From the NCBI GenBank assembly GCA_029532625.1, contig JARFXM010000005.1, forward strand, positions 372,001 to 436,000: a stretch of 64,000 nt of DNA, in the 5' to 3' direction. Shown here in pieces: positions 32,701-41,221 of the stretch. The position numbers and the translations under genes are program-made. A model generated the notes under the pieces. The model searched no databases, was not told the DNA's origin, and saw nothing but the letters and a program-made list of their open reading frames with translations. Every line of letters starts with the position of its first letter. Positions within the stretch are counted from its first letter, which is position 1. Origin of the DNA: Lomentospora prolificans (Eukaryota; Ascomycota; Sordariomycetes; Microascales; Microascaceae).

Positions 32701-33319
32701 TGATGACGAGGCCTCCTTCGGCCCTCACCGTGACAAGTTCACGCTAAATCGCAACCTCGTCAAGGATGGCGATCGACTCAAGGTCACAAACGAGAATCGT
32801 CTCCTCTTCATCTCCTCTGTCGCCAAGCACCGTCTCACCGTCCAACCCGCGCTCCAGACCAACGCTTTTATCCGCGGGCTCCGCTCCATTATCGACCCTT
32901 CGTGGCTCTCCATGTTCAATCGTACCGAGCTGCAGCGCCTTGTGGGCGGCGACTCCAAGGCTATTGACGTGGCTGACCTGCGGCGCAACACTGTCTACGG
33001 CGGGCTGTATGTTATCGGTGACGACGGCGTCGAACACGAGACCGTTCGGCTCTTCTGGAAGGTCATGGAGAGCTTCTCCGACGAGCAACGCCGCGACGTG
33101 CTGAAGTTTGTGACGTCGACGCCCCGCGCGCCGTTGTTAGGCTTCACGCAGCTAAGCCCGTTGTTTTCTATCAGGGATGGCGGGTCGGCGGAGGACAGGT
33201 TGCCGAGTGCGAGCACGTGCATCAATTTGTTGAAGCTGCCGCTGTACCGGAGTGAAGAGGTGCTGAGGGAGAAGCTGTTGCTTGCTATCTCGTCCGGGGC
33301 GGGTTTCGACCTGAGCTAG
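29765..33319 (+). CDS. HUL5: HECT-type E3 ubiquitin ligase, HUL5/UBE3C family
   Basis: Open frame of 1184 codons. N-terminal IQ-like segment LQAAKTLQRVYRGSVARAQS (60-79), as in UBE3C/Hul5, follows a basic coiled-coil linker. The last ~380 residues are a HECT domain: FYPLSEGLKEPIYITFYDRF, GIDGGGVTKEFL, EFLGRLVGKCIYEGILIDIAFA, VDLRRNTVYGG-type region, and catalytic LPSASTCINLLKLP with Cys at codon 33218-33220. Family knowledge: Hul5 extends ubiquitin chains at the proteasome and on misfolded proteins. A 57-nt stretch, 30480-30536, has donor GTAAGT, branch TACTAAC and acceptor CCAAG, is a multiple of three and stop-free, and encodes an atypical peptide. It is very likely an intron, making the mature protein 1165 residues (catalytic Cys1133 instead of 1152). 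The ATG at 29765 is the first in frame. Confidence 0.93.
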   Translation: MNFQSFTGSSRRPRNVNLSGQPSNPNPFASSSWNRPGDPHRTVFKAQAERQQRQREREKLQAAKTLQRVYRGSVARAQSRELHRARFDEIYEFESMTGVSGDIAGRVQRAFPHLVQSFKASNQDDVRRLYRLCTDLMVVGVATLSSLSSSHTARFFGHLLSVLEMLVQADPRSDISAQLDILASMIPAFPAATLSANQPTTFFALMARLSSDSKLSPTEASSVIKASLAPLQALQALKGKSDRRYITRGFACTNLAQGSANEADLQTNVYRAFIFSFLTSPNLTLFESDCGQFLASLDIEYLASTISVQSRTPPKDISSGDGLLWLLAHFIQLSYGASGYHTETLLTPVYLLLSSQGKDISQRMAVSGHEDALEAAAEENRAHAGPLPEYIRTQLQSLVSTDSIKKLLDQLSEYASLSLAGNVKHTDTGDCRQREASGTTRTVNILSGYLLTLLQYFPDQSDNIRMRFYLSDLRSPRGIVPAVKWLWDAAANTSIYQRGRTDSQAPVRMLKSYVSQQSAQSPAFEGDAEWRAILLFLDLYIFVLRLADDDDFVGGIKPLAHHTSRIQTCCLTLEDIKGLTVFLKNFSFALYHDISSISPSSNLPRGSNNAETESSRASAAASNALDLDGVKNIITSAMQLLYDRDSRLRFLPTGHWLMTSRFNMGGFVADVVQELQRQQEEDEESDNEEDDYNDEPMQRFASPNHARQHMRLHQLREFEKKQRERYLATIGPKLEILKHMPFAIPFETRAVAFKQFIHLDKMKRRGGFVDADQWRLSLRTSERGLDRLGKHSADIRRDNVLEDAFNQFYPLSEGLKEPIYITFYDRFGEVEAGIDGGGVTKEFLMCAINDAFAEDSSWFTRNAEGLYYPNPSAMDWFREKRARATSTTEREELENESRRVIQQYEFLGRLVGKCIYEGILIDIAFAGFFLMKWRAGTDLNRYRGTVNDLRDLDEELYKGLMALKNEPGDVSAWDMYFTIDDEASFGPHRDKFTLNRNLVKDGDRLKVTNENRLLFISSVAKHRLTVQPALQTNAFIRGLRSIIDPSWLSMFNRTELQRLVGGDSKAIDVADLRRNTVYGGLYVIGDDGVEHETVRLFWKVMESFSDEQRRDVLKFVTSTPRAPLLGFTQLSPLFSIRDGGSAEDRLPSASTCINLLKLPLYRSEEVLREKLLLAISSGAGFDLS
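30480..30536 (+). other. Probable in-frame 57-nt intron in HUL5-like gene
   Basis: GTAAGT at 30480, TACTAAC about 20 nt before the end, and AAG as 3' end at 30536. Splicing joins AAG G with GG TCT to give Lys-Gly-Ser and restores LQALKG-SANEADLQTNVY. Retention adds 19 residues without a stop. Confidence 0.75.
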
Positions 33320-34524
33320 GTACGTCGGTGGACGATGACGGATATGTGCAGCCCGGATAGCGCTGCTGCTATGTTTTCTTTTCTCGTTTTTCCTTTTTCC
33401 CCCCCACCTTTTTTACGTTTCATTTGTCTTTCTAGCATCAACATATCTGCTTCATGCCCCTGATGATAGATGTTCACGTTCATGTATGATTAGACACTTG
33501 TTTTCTCAGGCAAAGAGGGCATGCATGCATTGGGTGGTTTGAGGGTAGCTTTTTATTGCGAATATCGTGTCGTTTCCGCAAAGCATAGTTTGACGCTCCA
33601 AGTCTGTTTTAAAGGGTGGCCTAGACCGATATTTTCGGGTTCGAGTAGCAGAATGAAAACTGTTACAATTGATAGCGAATAGCAAGCAAGCCCATGCTCA
33701 AAACATCAACGGTGAAGTGAATGCATTGTATCAGATCGCTGCTGTAGATGCTGCAGTCTGTAACTCGTGTCGTGCTGGAGTGGTCTTCTTCGGCTTCCTT
33801 GGGATAGGCCAATCATTGGGATACTTGGGAGAGGCTGAAGGAACAGGCGCGAAGGTTCTCTCTCATTTAGGGTTGGCTGGGCAGGTGCTCTAGGGTTCTT
33901 TCGTTATTGATTCTGGAAATGAGCATTCCAAGCTAATACATGTAGAAAGGCGAGGCGCGCCTGCCTTGGGCTCTGATTGTTACCATCTGGGAATTTTCTT
34001 GAAATTTGAAAGGGATGTCCGAAGGGCTCTTTCTGCTTTGGTGTGGCGTGTCCGCGAGGTCCCTTGGAGGTGAAGGGTATTTTATACTTTGAAAAGAGAT
34101 GTTTTTACATGTCTGACAAGGGTACCAGGTACATAATCAGGCAAGCCAGGGCAAATGCCCGGGGTCCAGATGATGGCAGGAGCGCCACTCTTGCCTTGTC
34201 TCCACCGCCACTACCAAAGAAAATTCTCCATAAGAGGAAAGAACTAATGGAGCAAATGGGGGACCAAGGGACAGTGGGAGAAAGAAAAAAAAAAAAATTG
34301 GAGCAAGGTTTTGCCTTTTTGCAAAAGTGCAGGCCAAAATCTTCGTCACGTTCCCTTTGAACTCCTTCCTTTTTCTTTTCTTCCCTTCCAAGCCCACAAG
34401 CCCAAGTTATCACAACCAAGTTCCTCTTTTCCAAAAAAAAAAATCCAAAAAATCGAGAGTCAGATTGGGAGTACGGTTTCTTCGTACTTGTTCTCTGTTC
34501 TCGGCCAACTTCTTAACTAAATCA

Positions 34525-34560
34525 TAAAAAAAACCCCAAAAATCCCAAAACCCCCAACCC
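34525..34560 (+). promoter_or_regulatory. A-rich segment in the PAB1 leader, candidate autoregulatory site
   Basis: Runs of A separated by CCCC blocks lie about 590 bp upstream of the PAB1 ATG (about 420 nt in mRNA if the leader intron is removed). In animals, PABP represses its own mRNA by binding A-rich tracts in the 5' UTR. Whether this stretch is transcribed is not shown here. Confidence 0.35.
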
Positions 34561-34903
34561 ACCCTTACCCTTTTTTTTATCCTCCCCTAACCATTTTGAT
34601 ATCTCCTCCCACCTCCCTCCTCCACTACCTCCCTCCCTCACATTAACTGGAAAAACTTCTCCTACAAGAGCCCTTTCTTGTTCCTTCGACCGCAGACACC
34701 GACGCGATCGAAACCTCTTCCCCCCTGATCAATTAACTCTTCCTGCACTGCCGTGTTAGGAAGTTCTCGGTCTTACCTCATCACCAGGTGATCATCTTGA
34801 GCCTTTGTCCTTTGACTTTTTGGTCTGAGCGACTTGCCCTTATTTTACCATCCAGCTGGTCCTGTTTGAATCCGAAACGGGCTCACCTGATCTTTCCCAA
34901 CAG

Positions 34904-35068
34904 GTATGTCTGCTAATTCTGCTTATCTTGTCTTTTTGGCATCCCTTGTCCGTTCCCCCCCCATCAAGGGCCCTTCGATGGAAGCCTTGCTCCCTTGAGC
35001 CTTACTCGATCTTGATTTGCTGTTTTCTCTCCATCGAGGCTAACCATTGCTTCTTGTCATATCTATAG
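34904..35068 (+). other. Probable 5'-UTR intron of PAB1
   Basis: Donor CAG|GTATGT at 34904, branch-like GCTAACC about 30 nt before the acceptor, and pyrimidine-rich TATCTATAG at 35068. The ATG follows 76 nt later. Inferred from splice consensus only. Confidence 0.6.
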
Positions 35069-35144
35069 AGAAGATCGCGTACATTGGAATCGATAAAGCC
35101 AACGTTTTCTCTTACGATCGCGCGTCGAGTAAATATCTGACAAA

Positions 35145-37524
35145 ATGGCCGCCCCTACTTCCGCCGCTGTCGATCAGCTCGCCAACGAGCTTGGCAATGC
35201 CTCCCTCAACGGTAGTGAAGCCCCCAGTGCTCCTGCCATCAACACCAACGTCTCTGGCGAGCCTGGTGATGAACTCGATACTGCTGGCCCCACCCCCAGC
35301 TCGGCCGCTCCCCACCCTCAGGCGTCTGCCTCCCTCTACGTTGGCGAGCTCGACCCCTCTGTCACCGAAGCTATGCTCTTCGAGCTCTTCTCTCAGATTG
35401 GATCCGTTGCCTCGATCCGTGTCTGCCGTGACGCCGTGACGCGCCGATCGCTCGGATACGCCTACGTAAACTACAACTCTACCAATGACGGTGAGAAGGC
35501 TCTTGAAGAGCTTAACTACACGCTCATCAAGGGTCGTCCTTGCCGCATCATGTGGTCCCAGCGTGATCCTGCCCTTCGCAAGACTGGCCAGGGCAACGTC
35601 TTCATCAAGAATCTTGATGTCGCCATCGACAACAAGGCTCTCCACGATACCTTTGCCGCTTTCGGCAACATCCTAAGCTGCAAGGTCGCCCAGGACGAGA
35701 ACGGTGTCTCCAAGGGTTACGGTTTTGTTCACTACGAGACTGATGAGGCCGCCGCCCAGGCCATCAAGCACGTCAACGGCATGCTTCTCAACGAGAAGAA
35801 GGTCTATGTCGGCTACCATATCCCCAAGAAGGATCGCCAGAGCAAGTTTGAGGAGATGAAGGCCAACTTCACCAACGTCTACGTCAAGAACATTAACACT
35901 GAGGCTAGCGACGACGAGTTCCGCGATCTCTTCGCCAAGTACGGCGAAATTACTTCTTCCACCCTCGCCCGTGATGCTGAGGGCAAGAGCCGTGGCTTTG
36001 GCTTTGTCAACTTCACGACTCACGAGAGCGCCGCGAGAGCCGTTGAGGAGCTCAACGGAAACGAGTTCCACGGACAGGAGCTCTTTGTTGGCCGTGCTCA
36101 GAAGAAGCACGAGCGTGAGGAGGAGCTTCGCAAGTCGTACGAGGCTGCTCGTCTCGAGAAGGCCAACAAGTACCAGGGTGTCAACCTGTACATCAAGAAC
36201 CTCGACGATGATGTCGATGATGACAAGTTGAGGCAGATGTTCACCGAATTCGGCCCCATCACCTCTGCCAAGGTCATGCGTGATCAACCCGGTGAGGGCA
36301 GCGACGAAGAGAAGGAGGGTAAGGATAAGGAGATCAAAAAGGAGGGTTCCCAGGAGCCCGAGGAGCCTACCGCTCCTAAGGAAGACGAGGCCGATAAGAA
36401 GGGCGACAAGAAGAATGACAAGAAGCTCGGAAAGAGCAAGGGCTTCGGTTTCGTCTGCTTCAGCAACCCCGACGACGCCACCAAAGCCGTTGCCGAGATG
36501 AACCAGCGCATGATCAACGGCAAGCCCCTGTACGTCGCCTTGGCCCAGCGCAAGGATGTCCGCAAGAGCCAGCTTGAGGCTAGCATCCAAGCTCGCAACC
36601 AGATTCGTCTCCAACAGCAGGCTGCCCAGGCCGGTATGTCCGGACAGTACATCCAGCCCGCCGTCTTCTATGGCCAGCCCGGCTTCATGCACCAGGGCGG
36701 CCGCGGCATGCCTTTCCCCCAGCCCGGTATGGGTATGCCTGGCATGCAGCCCGGTAGGCCCGGTCAGTTCCCCGGCGGTTACCCTCCCCAGGGCGGTCGC
36801 GGAATGCCTGGCCAGATCCCTCCCAACATGTTTGGCATCCCCGGACAGTTCCCTCCCGGTGCCCCTTACCCCCAGGCTAACAGCCCCCATATCCTCGCCG
36901 CCATCCAGCAGGCTCAGCAGCAGGCCGGCATCCAGGGCGGCCGCGGCAACGTCCCTCCTGGTGGCCGTGGTCCCATGCAAGGCATGCCCCCCAACATGGC
37001 TAGTATGCCTGCTGGTCCTGGCGTCCCTGGCTACCCTCCTAACGCCCGTCCCCAAGGCAACATGGGTCGTGGCGGTAACGCTCCCGGCCGCAACGGCCAG
37101 GCTGGCAACTTTAACCAAGGCGCTGGCCGTGGCCAGGCCCCCGGTCCCGAGGCCGGCACTGGTTCCATGCTCCAGCAGCAGCTCGCTGCCGCTGGCGGTC
37201 CCGCGCAGCAGAAGCAGATGCTCGGTGAGCTGATCTTCCCCAAGATTCAGGCCATGCAGCCCGAACTAGCCGGCAAGATCACCGGTATGCTTCTTGAGAT
37301 GGACAACGCGGAGCTCATCAACCTGTAAGTTGCCCTTTGACTTGTTCTCTCCGCCATTTATTATGTAGTTGGCTAACATTTGTGATGTTAGTATCGATGA
37401 TTCCGACGCCTTGAAGCTCAAGGTTGACGAGGCCCTCTCGGTTTACGATGAGTACGTCAAGCAGCAGGGTGGCTCCTCCGAGGGTGAGGGCGAGAAGAAG
37501 GAGGAGAAGAAGACGGAGTCCTAG
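35145..37524 (+). CDS. PAB1: Poly(A)-binding protein, cytoplasmic/nuclear (Pab1), two exons
   Basis: Reconstructed 770-residue Pab1: exon 1 35145-37324, intron 37325-37391 (donor GTAAGT), exon 2 37392-37524. Four RRMs: RRM1 about 63-140 (ASLYVGELDPSVTEAMLFE; RNP1 LGYAYVNY), RRM2 about 150-228 (NVFIKNLD; GYGFVHYE), RRM3 about 244-321 (NVYVKNIN; GFGFVNFT), RRM4 beginning NLYIKNLDDDVDDDKL with RNP1 GFGFVCFS. RRM4 carries a roughly 55-residue Glu/Lys/Asp-rich insertion between its halves, as in other filamentous ascomycete Pab1 proteins. A Gly/Pro/Met/Gln-rich linker follows, then the MLLE (PABC) peptide-binding domain (FPKIQAMQPELAGKITGMLL), which the intron interrupts, and an acidic/Lys tail. 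Codon use is strongly C-ending, fitting a very highly expressed gene. Function: binds mRNA poly(A), promotes translation and controls deadenylation. Confidence 0.98.
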
Positions 37525-38651
37525 ACGACTCTTGTCTCCTCCCTGCAGCGAAGTGCGGAGTTGAGGGCATCTCGACACGGCTTTGTCGCCTTTTGACTGC
37601 TTTCCCTTGTTTTGTTTGTACCCTTTGCCTACGGTGGTATCGGCCAACACTCGGTTTTACGGAAAAGTTTTTGCAGGGCATGCGAGGTTGGGTCGATAAT
37701 TTCGGGTGTCTGACGCGCGATATCCTTTCCGACAAAAGCATTTGATTTTTCTGTTTTCTCATGTTGTTACATCGGCACTTCCACCTACGATTGTTGCCAC
37801 TCATCCCGCCCTCACTTTTAGCGTGAATCTTTACAATTCATCTGATAGGGTCTGTTCCCCTTAAGGCTAGGGGCGTTAGGGATTTGGCCAGCCATGGTGG
37901 TCGCATTTATGAAGGCTTCTCGCGCGACACTCGTGTCGGAAGGATTAGTCGGATCGTCCAGACTCGGAGGGCATAACTCGGTGGCTCGAAAACGGAAGTC
38001 ATGGAGCGATTGTCCTTCTTGACGTCTTTTTCACTCTGTTCGGACGACTCTGTCTCTCTCCGTTCTTTCTTTGTTTCAACTTGTTTTCGCGTCTACAGGA
38101 CGACACTCGCAAGACACCCGGAACGGCGTTAACGGAATTTTGATATTTTACTCTCACTTTTGCCTGTCCCAGACCTATACCCACGCTCGTTCTCGACTGC
38201 GTTCTCTCCCTTGCTTCGACTTGTCGCCTAAAAGGTAATGTCGAGCAGTGGATGCCCGCGTGGAAGGATTCGAGTCTCTGTTTGGGGATCTGGCCTGGAC
38301 CTAAGGGGAGACTGGGCTGATGGAAGGGAGGAGGCATAGTCTCAGTTGGGGTTTCCGTCCCCGGGTATGGTAGCTGAAATTAATAGAATACCCTTGAAAA
38401 TATGCTGCTGGTTCCTTTGTGTCCTCTGACGTGCTTCCGATTCATGAACTTGTATTAAAGATGGTAAACCCTATGCTAGCAAACATGAGAGTATATGGGC
38501 GTGTTTTACATGACGGTGGATGAGAAGTTTCATGTGTGGGATCCATGAAAGAGGCAGAAGAAAGAAGAGAGCTCGACGAGCATTGATGGTGACAAGCGAT
38601 GAAACCCAAGAATAAACAAAGGGTTCCCAAAAATCGACCAAAGCCAAAAAG

Positions 38652-38679
<28 letters not shown>
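38652..38679. repeat. Poly(A) homopolymer tract
   Basis: Twenty-eight consecutive A residues on the plus strand (poly(T) in the sense of the minus-strand gene). Confidence 0.9.
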
Positions 38680-38682
<3 letters not shown>

Positions 38683-38914
38683 TCCAAGAGAAACAAGATC
38701 AAACTAAGTTAGCTCCACCAACGCCGTCCCCGATTTCTCTGGTTTTTTGTTTGGTGTGACACTGCCGCTGATGCTACCCGGCCGGGCGATGTGGCCCCTC
38801 TCTATATGCGCCCGAGGATGCTGAGGAGATGTAAGGAATAAAGAAAAAGAAGAAGAAAGAAAAAAAGGGTTGAGAAGCACAAGATAAAAGATGGGGTAGG
38901 TGAGACGGGAAAGG

Positions 38915-38917
<3 letters not shown>

Positions 38918-38946
<29 letters not shown>
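38918..38946. repeat. (AG)n dinucleotide microsatellite
   Basis: About 14 AG units. On the minus strand this is a (CT)n tract six bases after the TGA of the membrane/coiled-coil gene, so it sits in its 3' UTR. Confidence 0.9.
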
Positions 38947-38950
<4 letters not shown>

Positions 38951-38952
38951 GA

Positions 38953-40783
38953 TCAAGCCCTCTCATCAATGAGGCGACTCCTCATGGCCGACGCGCCGTA
39001 GACCATCTCCATCAGCTTTCCCTTCTGCCTCTTTCTCACGTCTTCGAGGTAGCCCCCGACGTCCTCGAGGCCGCGGATCTGCTCTTCGACGGTGAGGGTA
39101 CTGGAGTTGACGCTGCGGACGAGGGGGGAAACGAGCTTGCGGCGGAGGGACTCGAGGTTAGCCTTGAGGGCGAGGAGCTTGTGGTTGTGGTCGAGGAGGA
39201 TGCCCTTGTTGCGGACGGTCTTGTCGCGGACGTCGCGGAGGAGGTCGCGGTTGCGCTCGTACTTGGCGACCTCGGCGGCTCTGGGGCCGAGGATGCGGGT
39301 CCAGAGGGACGAGAGGAGGTCGGCATGGGCCTCATCCTGGTTGGTGGACTCGCGGACGACGGCGCGGGCGAGGTTGAGGAACTGCTGGTCGATGGCCTCG
39401 AAGAGGGCGAAGATGGCGAGGGAGGCCTGGAGCTCCGAGTTGATGGAGTCCTCGAGGACGGAGAGGAACTCGGTAAACGTGCGCTGGAGGGTCTGGCGGG
39501 TGCGCTGGGAGTTGGTGCGGCCGAAGAGGGAGGTGACGAGGGCGCCGAGCGGGGTCGGGGTTCCGTCGGGGGACTCGAGGATGCCGGCGTGGGAGAGAGT
39601 CAAGTAGACGTTGTCGAGGGCGGAGGAGAGGGGTTGCGAAGGGAGGGAGCGGACCTGGGTTAGTTCGCGACGGGCCCAGTCCATGACGATAAGGATTCTA
39701 TACAAAGTTCTTTGTTAGTTGGTTTCATCGTCTCGACACGGTTTGATGCGCAAAAGAAAAGGAACATAGATGATGATGGGAAACTCATCATACCCGTCAA
39801 TGTCGCCGTCGACGTTTGCAAAAAACTTTGTAAGCTCAATGGCAAGCGTCTTCAAGCTATCGCTCAGGTCGTCAAGCTCCTTGACGATGATGCTGGCGCT
39901 CGTCATATTACTGCTGCGCACGCTCTCGCCGAGATCCCAGACAGCTACGCTGGTAGCCTGCAGGTCGCCGACCTGGGCGACACCATTTTCCGAGTAGTAG
40001 ATGAGGGGCTCGAAGGAGCGTGCGAGGCCTGCGACCTTGACGAGGTCGGGCACGGGCGAGTTGGAGGCGGGTTGGAAGAGGGAGCGCACGGCCGCTACGG
40101 AGACGAGGGCCACGAGGATGGACACGGTGAGGGAGGTCCACGAGCGGGTGATTGCCCCGACCTTGGTGCGCGCAAATCTTATGGCGGCATCAATTGGTTC
40201 CGTGCGGTGCTGTACTTCTGCGCGCACGGCGAAGCGAATGTCTAGATGCTATGTTAGGGGAATGTGATATCGTCGAATTGGGCTGGGTGGACTCACAATT
40301 GTCAGGCGTGTCTCTCACAGCGGCCGGGGCCGGACTCGTCATGACAATATCGTCCATCTTCAGGGTCCTCTCTGGCTCCGGCGACATTCCCTTTTCAGGC
40401 GACAAGCTCCCCGTCGGTAACCTCGTCCGAATGGCCTGCTCGAGGACATCATTATCATCCTCCTCCTCGCTCTCATACGGCGAGTGGATGCCAGACCTCA
40501 TGCTGAGCTGACGCAGATGGTGATTATCGGGGAAATGGCCGAGGATGTTATCAGACTTGCGCCAGAAGCCGTTAGATCTGTCCCCGTTCTCGAGGCGGCG
40601 CCACGCCGGAGGACTGTAGCCACCTGCGGAAACTGAATCCGGGCCGTCGCTCTCCTCTGTCCCTTCGGATCGGAACCCCGAGTGATGAGAGGGATACCCG
40701 AACCGGAGAGGGGTCGTCGGCTCGAAGTCTTGCAGTGAGGCGTCTAGGTGATCGAGGGGATCGAGAACGGCGGCTGCTGCCAT
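38953..40783 (-). CDS. Unrecognised membrane-anchored coiled-coil protein, three exons
   Basis: Reconstructed 559-residue protein; exons (minus) 40783-40297, 40241-39794, 39697-38953, introns 55 and 96 nt, total 1680 nt in frame. Residues 1-162 are acidic/Ser-Pro-rich and look disordered (MAAAAVLDPLDHLDASLQDF start). One strong transmembrane segment sits at about 197-213 (WTSLTVSILVALVSVAA). After it come long amphipathic helices with heptad character, including VKELDDLSDSLKTLAIELTK, a block of Arg/Glu/Leu-rich helices, and LLALKANLESLRRKL. I do not recognise the family; similar unnamed proteins would be expected in related fungi. A nuclear-envelope or plasma-membrane scaffold is possible but unsupported. 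The start at 40783 is provisional: a hydrophobic ORF upstream can be spliced to it in frame. Confidence 0.78.
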
Positions 40784-40867
40784 CGTGTTCGTCCTGGAGC
40801 TCCTTTTCCAGTACCTTTTTGCGGTAGCGGCGCGAGGAGCGGAGCACGAGGGCCGTGTCCGGGTTAG

Positions 40868-41221
40868 CTACGTCTTGGGGGGAGGAAGCGCAGGTAGGGG
40901 TCTGCGAGATGCTATGAGAAATTGGTGGTCGGCGGCTTGGAGGCCGAGGGGGATGGTTGCTGGGGCGTTGATGACAGCGGTTGGTTCTGGGGCGGCGGCG
41001 GCCTTGGGTCGCACCACGGATAGGATACGCCGAAACGGAGCAGTTACCGCAGAGGTGGCTGCGGAGATGGGGGCGAGGTAGAAGGAGAGGTAGATTGAGA
41101 TGAAGAGGAGTGAGATTGTGAAGGCGGCGAGAAAGGTACTTGGTGTGACTGTTACGCTAAGAAGGGATATAGAGACGTGGTTGTTGACGGTGAAGAAGGA
41201 GTTCATGGGATTGTACCGCAT
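40868..41221 (-). CDS. Small hydrophobic protein or missing 5' exon of the downstream gene
   Basis: 117-codon frame starting MRYNPMNSFFTVNNHV (ATG at 41221, context CCACATG). It contains one long or two short hydrophobic segments (about residues 17-55, including FLAAFTISLLFISIYLSFYL), then a soluble tail with PTAVINAPATIPLGLQAADH and a proline-rich end PALPPPKT. Only 84 bp separate its stop from the ATG at 40783 on the same strand. A candidate 78-nt intron (40871-40794, donor GTAGCT, acceptor CCAG) would remove the stop and fuse the two in frame to about 679 residues, but donor and branch site are poor. It could be an independent small membrane protein, a 5' exon, or a chance frame. Confidence 0.45.
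   Translation of the reverse strand: MRYNPMNSFFTVNNHVSISLLSVTVTPSTFLAAFTISLLFISIYLSFYLAPISAATSAVTAPFRRILSVVRPKAAAAPEPTAVINAPATIPLGLQAADHQFLIASRRPLPALPPPKT

Larger units (their letters stand above)
33320..35144. other. Intergenic region and long 5' leader of poly(A)-binding protein gene
   Basis: Left part is the HUL5 3' flank. The right ~800 bp looks like the promoter and leader of the PAB1 gene: pyrimidine-rich tracts, A-rich runs (34288-34297, about 34431-34442 and 34525-34558) and a probable 5'-UTR intron. No coding gene recognised. Confidence 0.5.
37525..38952. other. Convergent intergenic region, PAB1 3' flank and membrane-protein 3' UTR
   Basis: Two genes converge here. Holds a 28-A tract (38652-38679) and an (AG)n microsatellite (38918-38946) that ends a few bases from the stop codon of the minus-strand gene. 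No gene recognised. Confidence 0.5.

Noticed and set aside
35673..37118. 481-codon minus-strand open frame opposite PAB1
   Set aside because: It is antisense to a highly codon-biased gene; C-ending codons on the sense strand remove antisense stops. The translation is Leu/Val/Gly/Ala-rich with no motif.
39036..39663. Long overlapping frames on both strands within the coiled-coil gene's third exon (for example 39181-39663 plus)
   Set aside because: Shadows of a GC-rich exon; the minus-strand frame continues a spliced three-exon gene while the others are low-complexity Glu/Gly or Ser/Arg runs.
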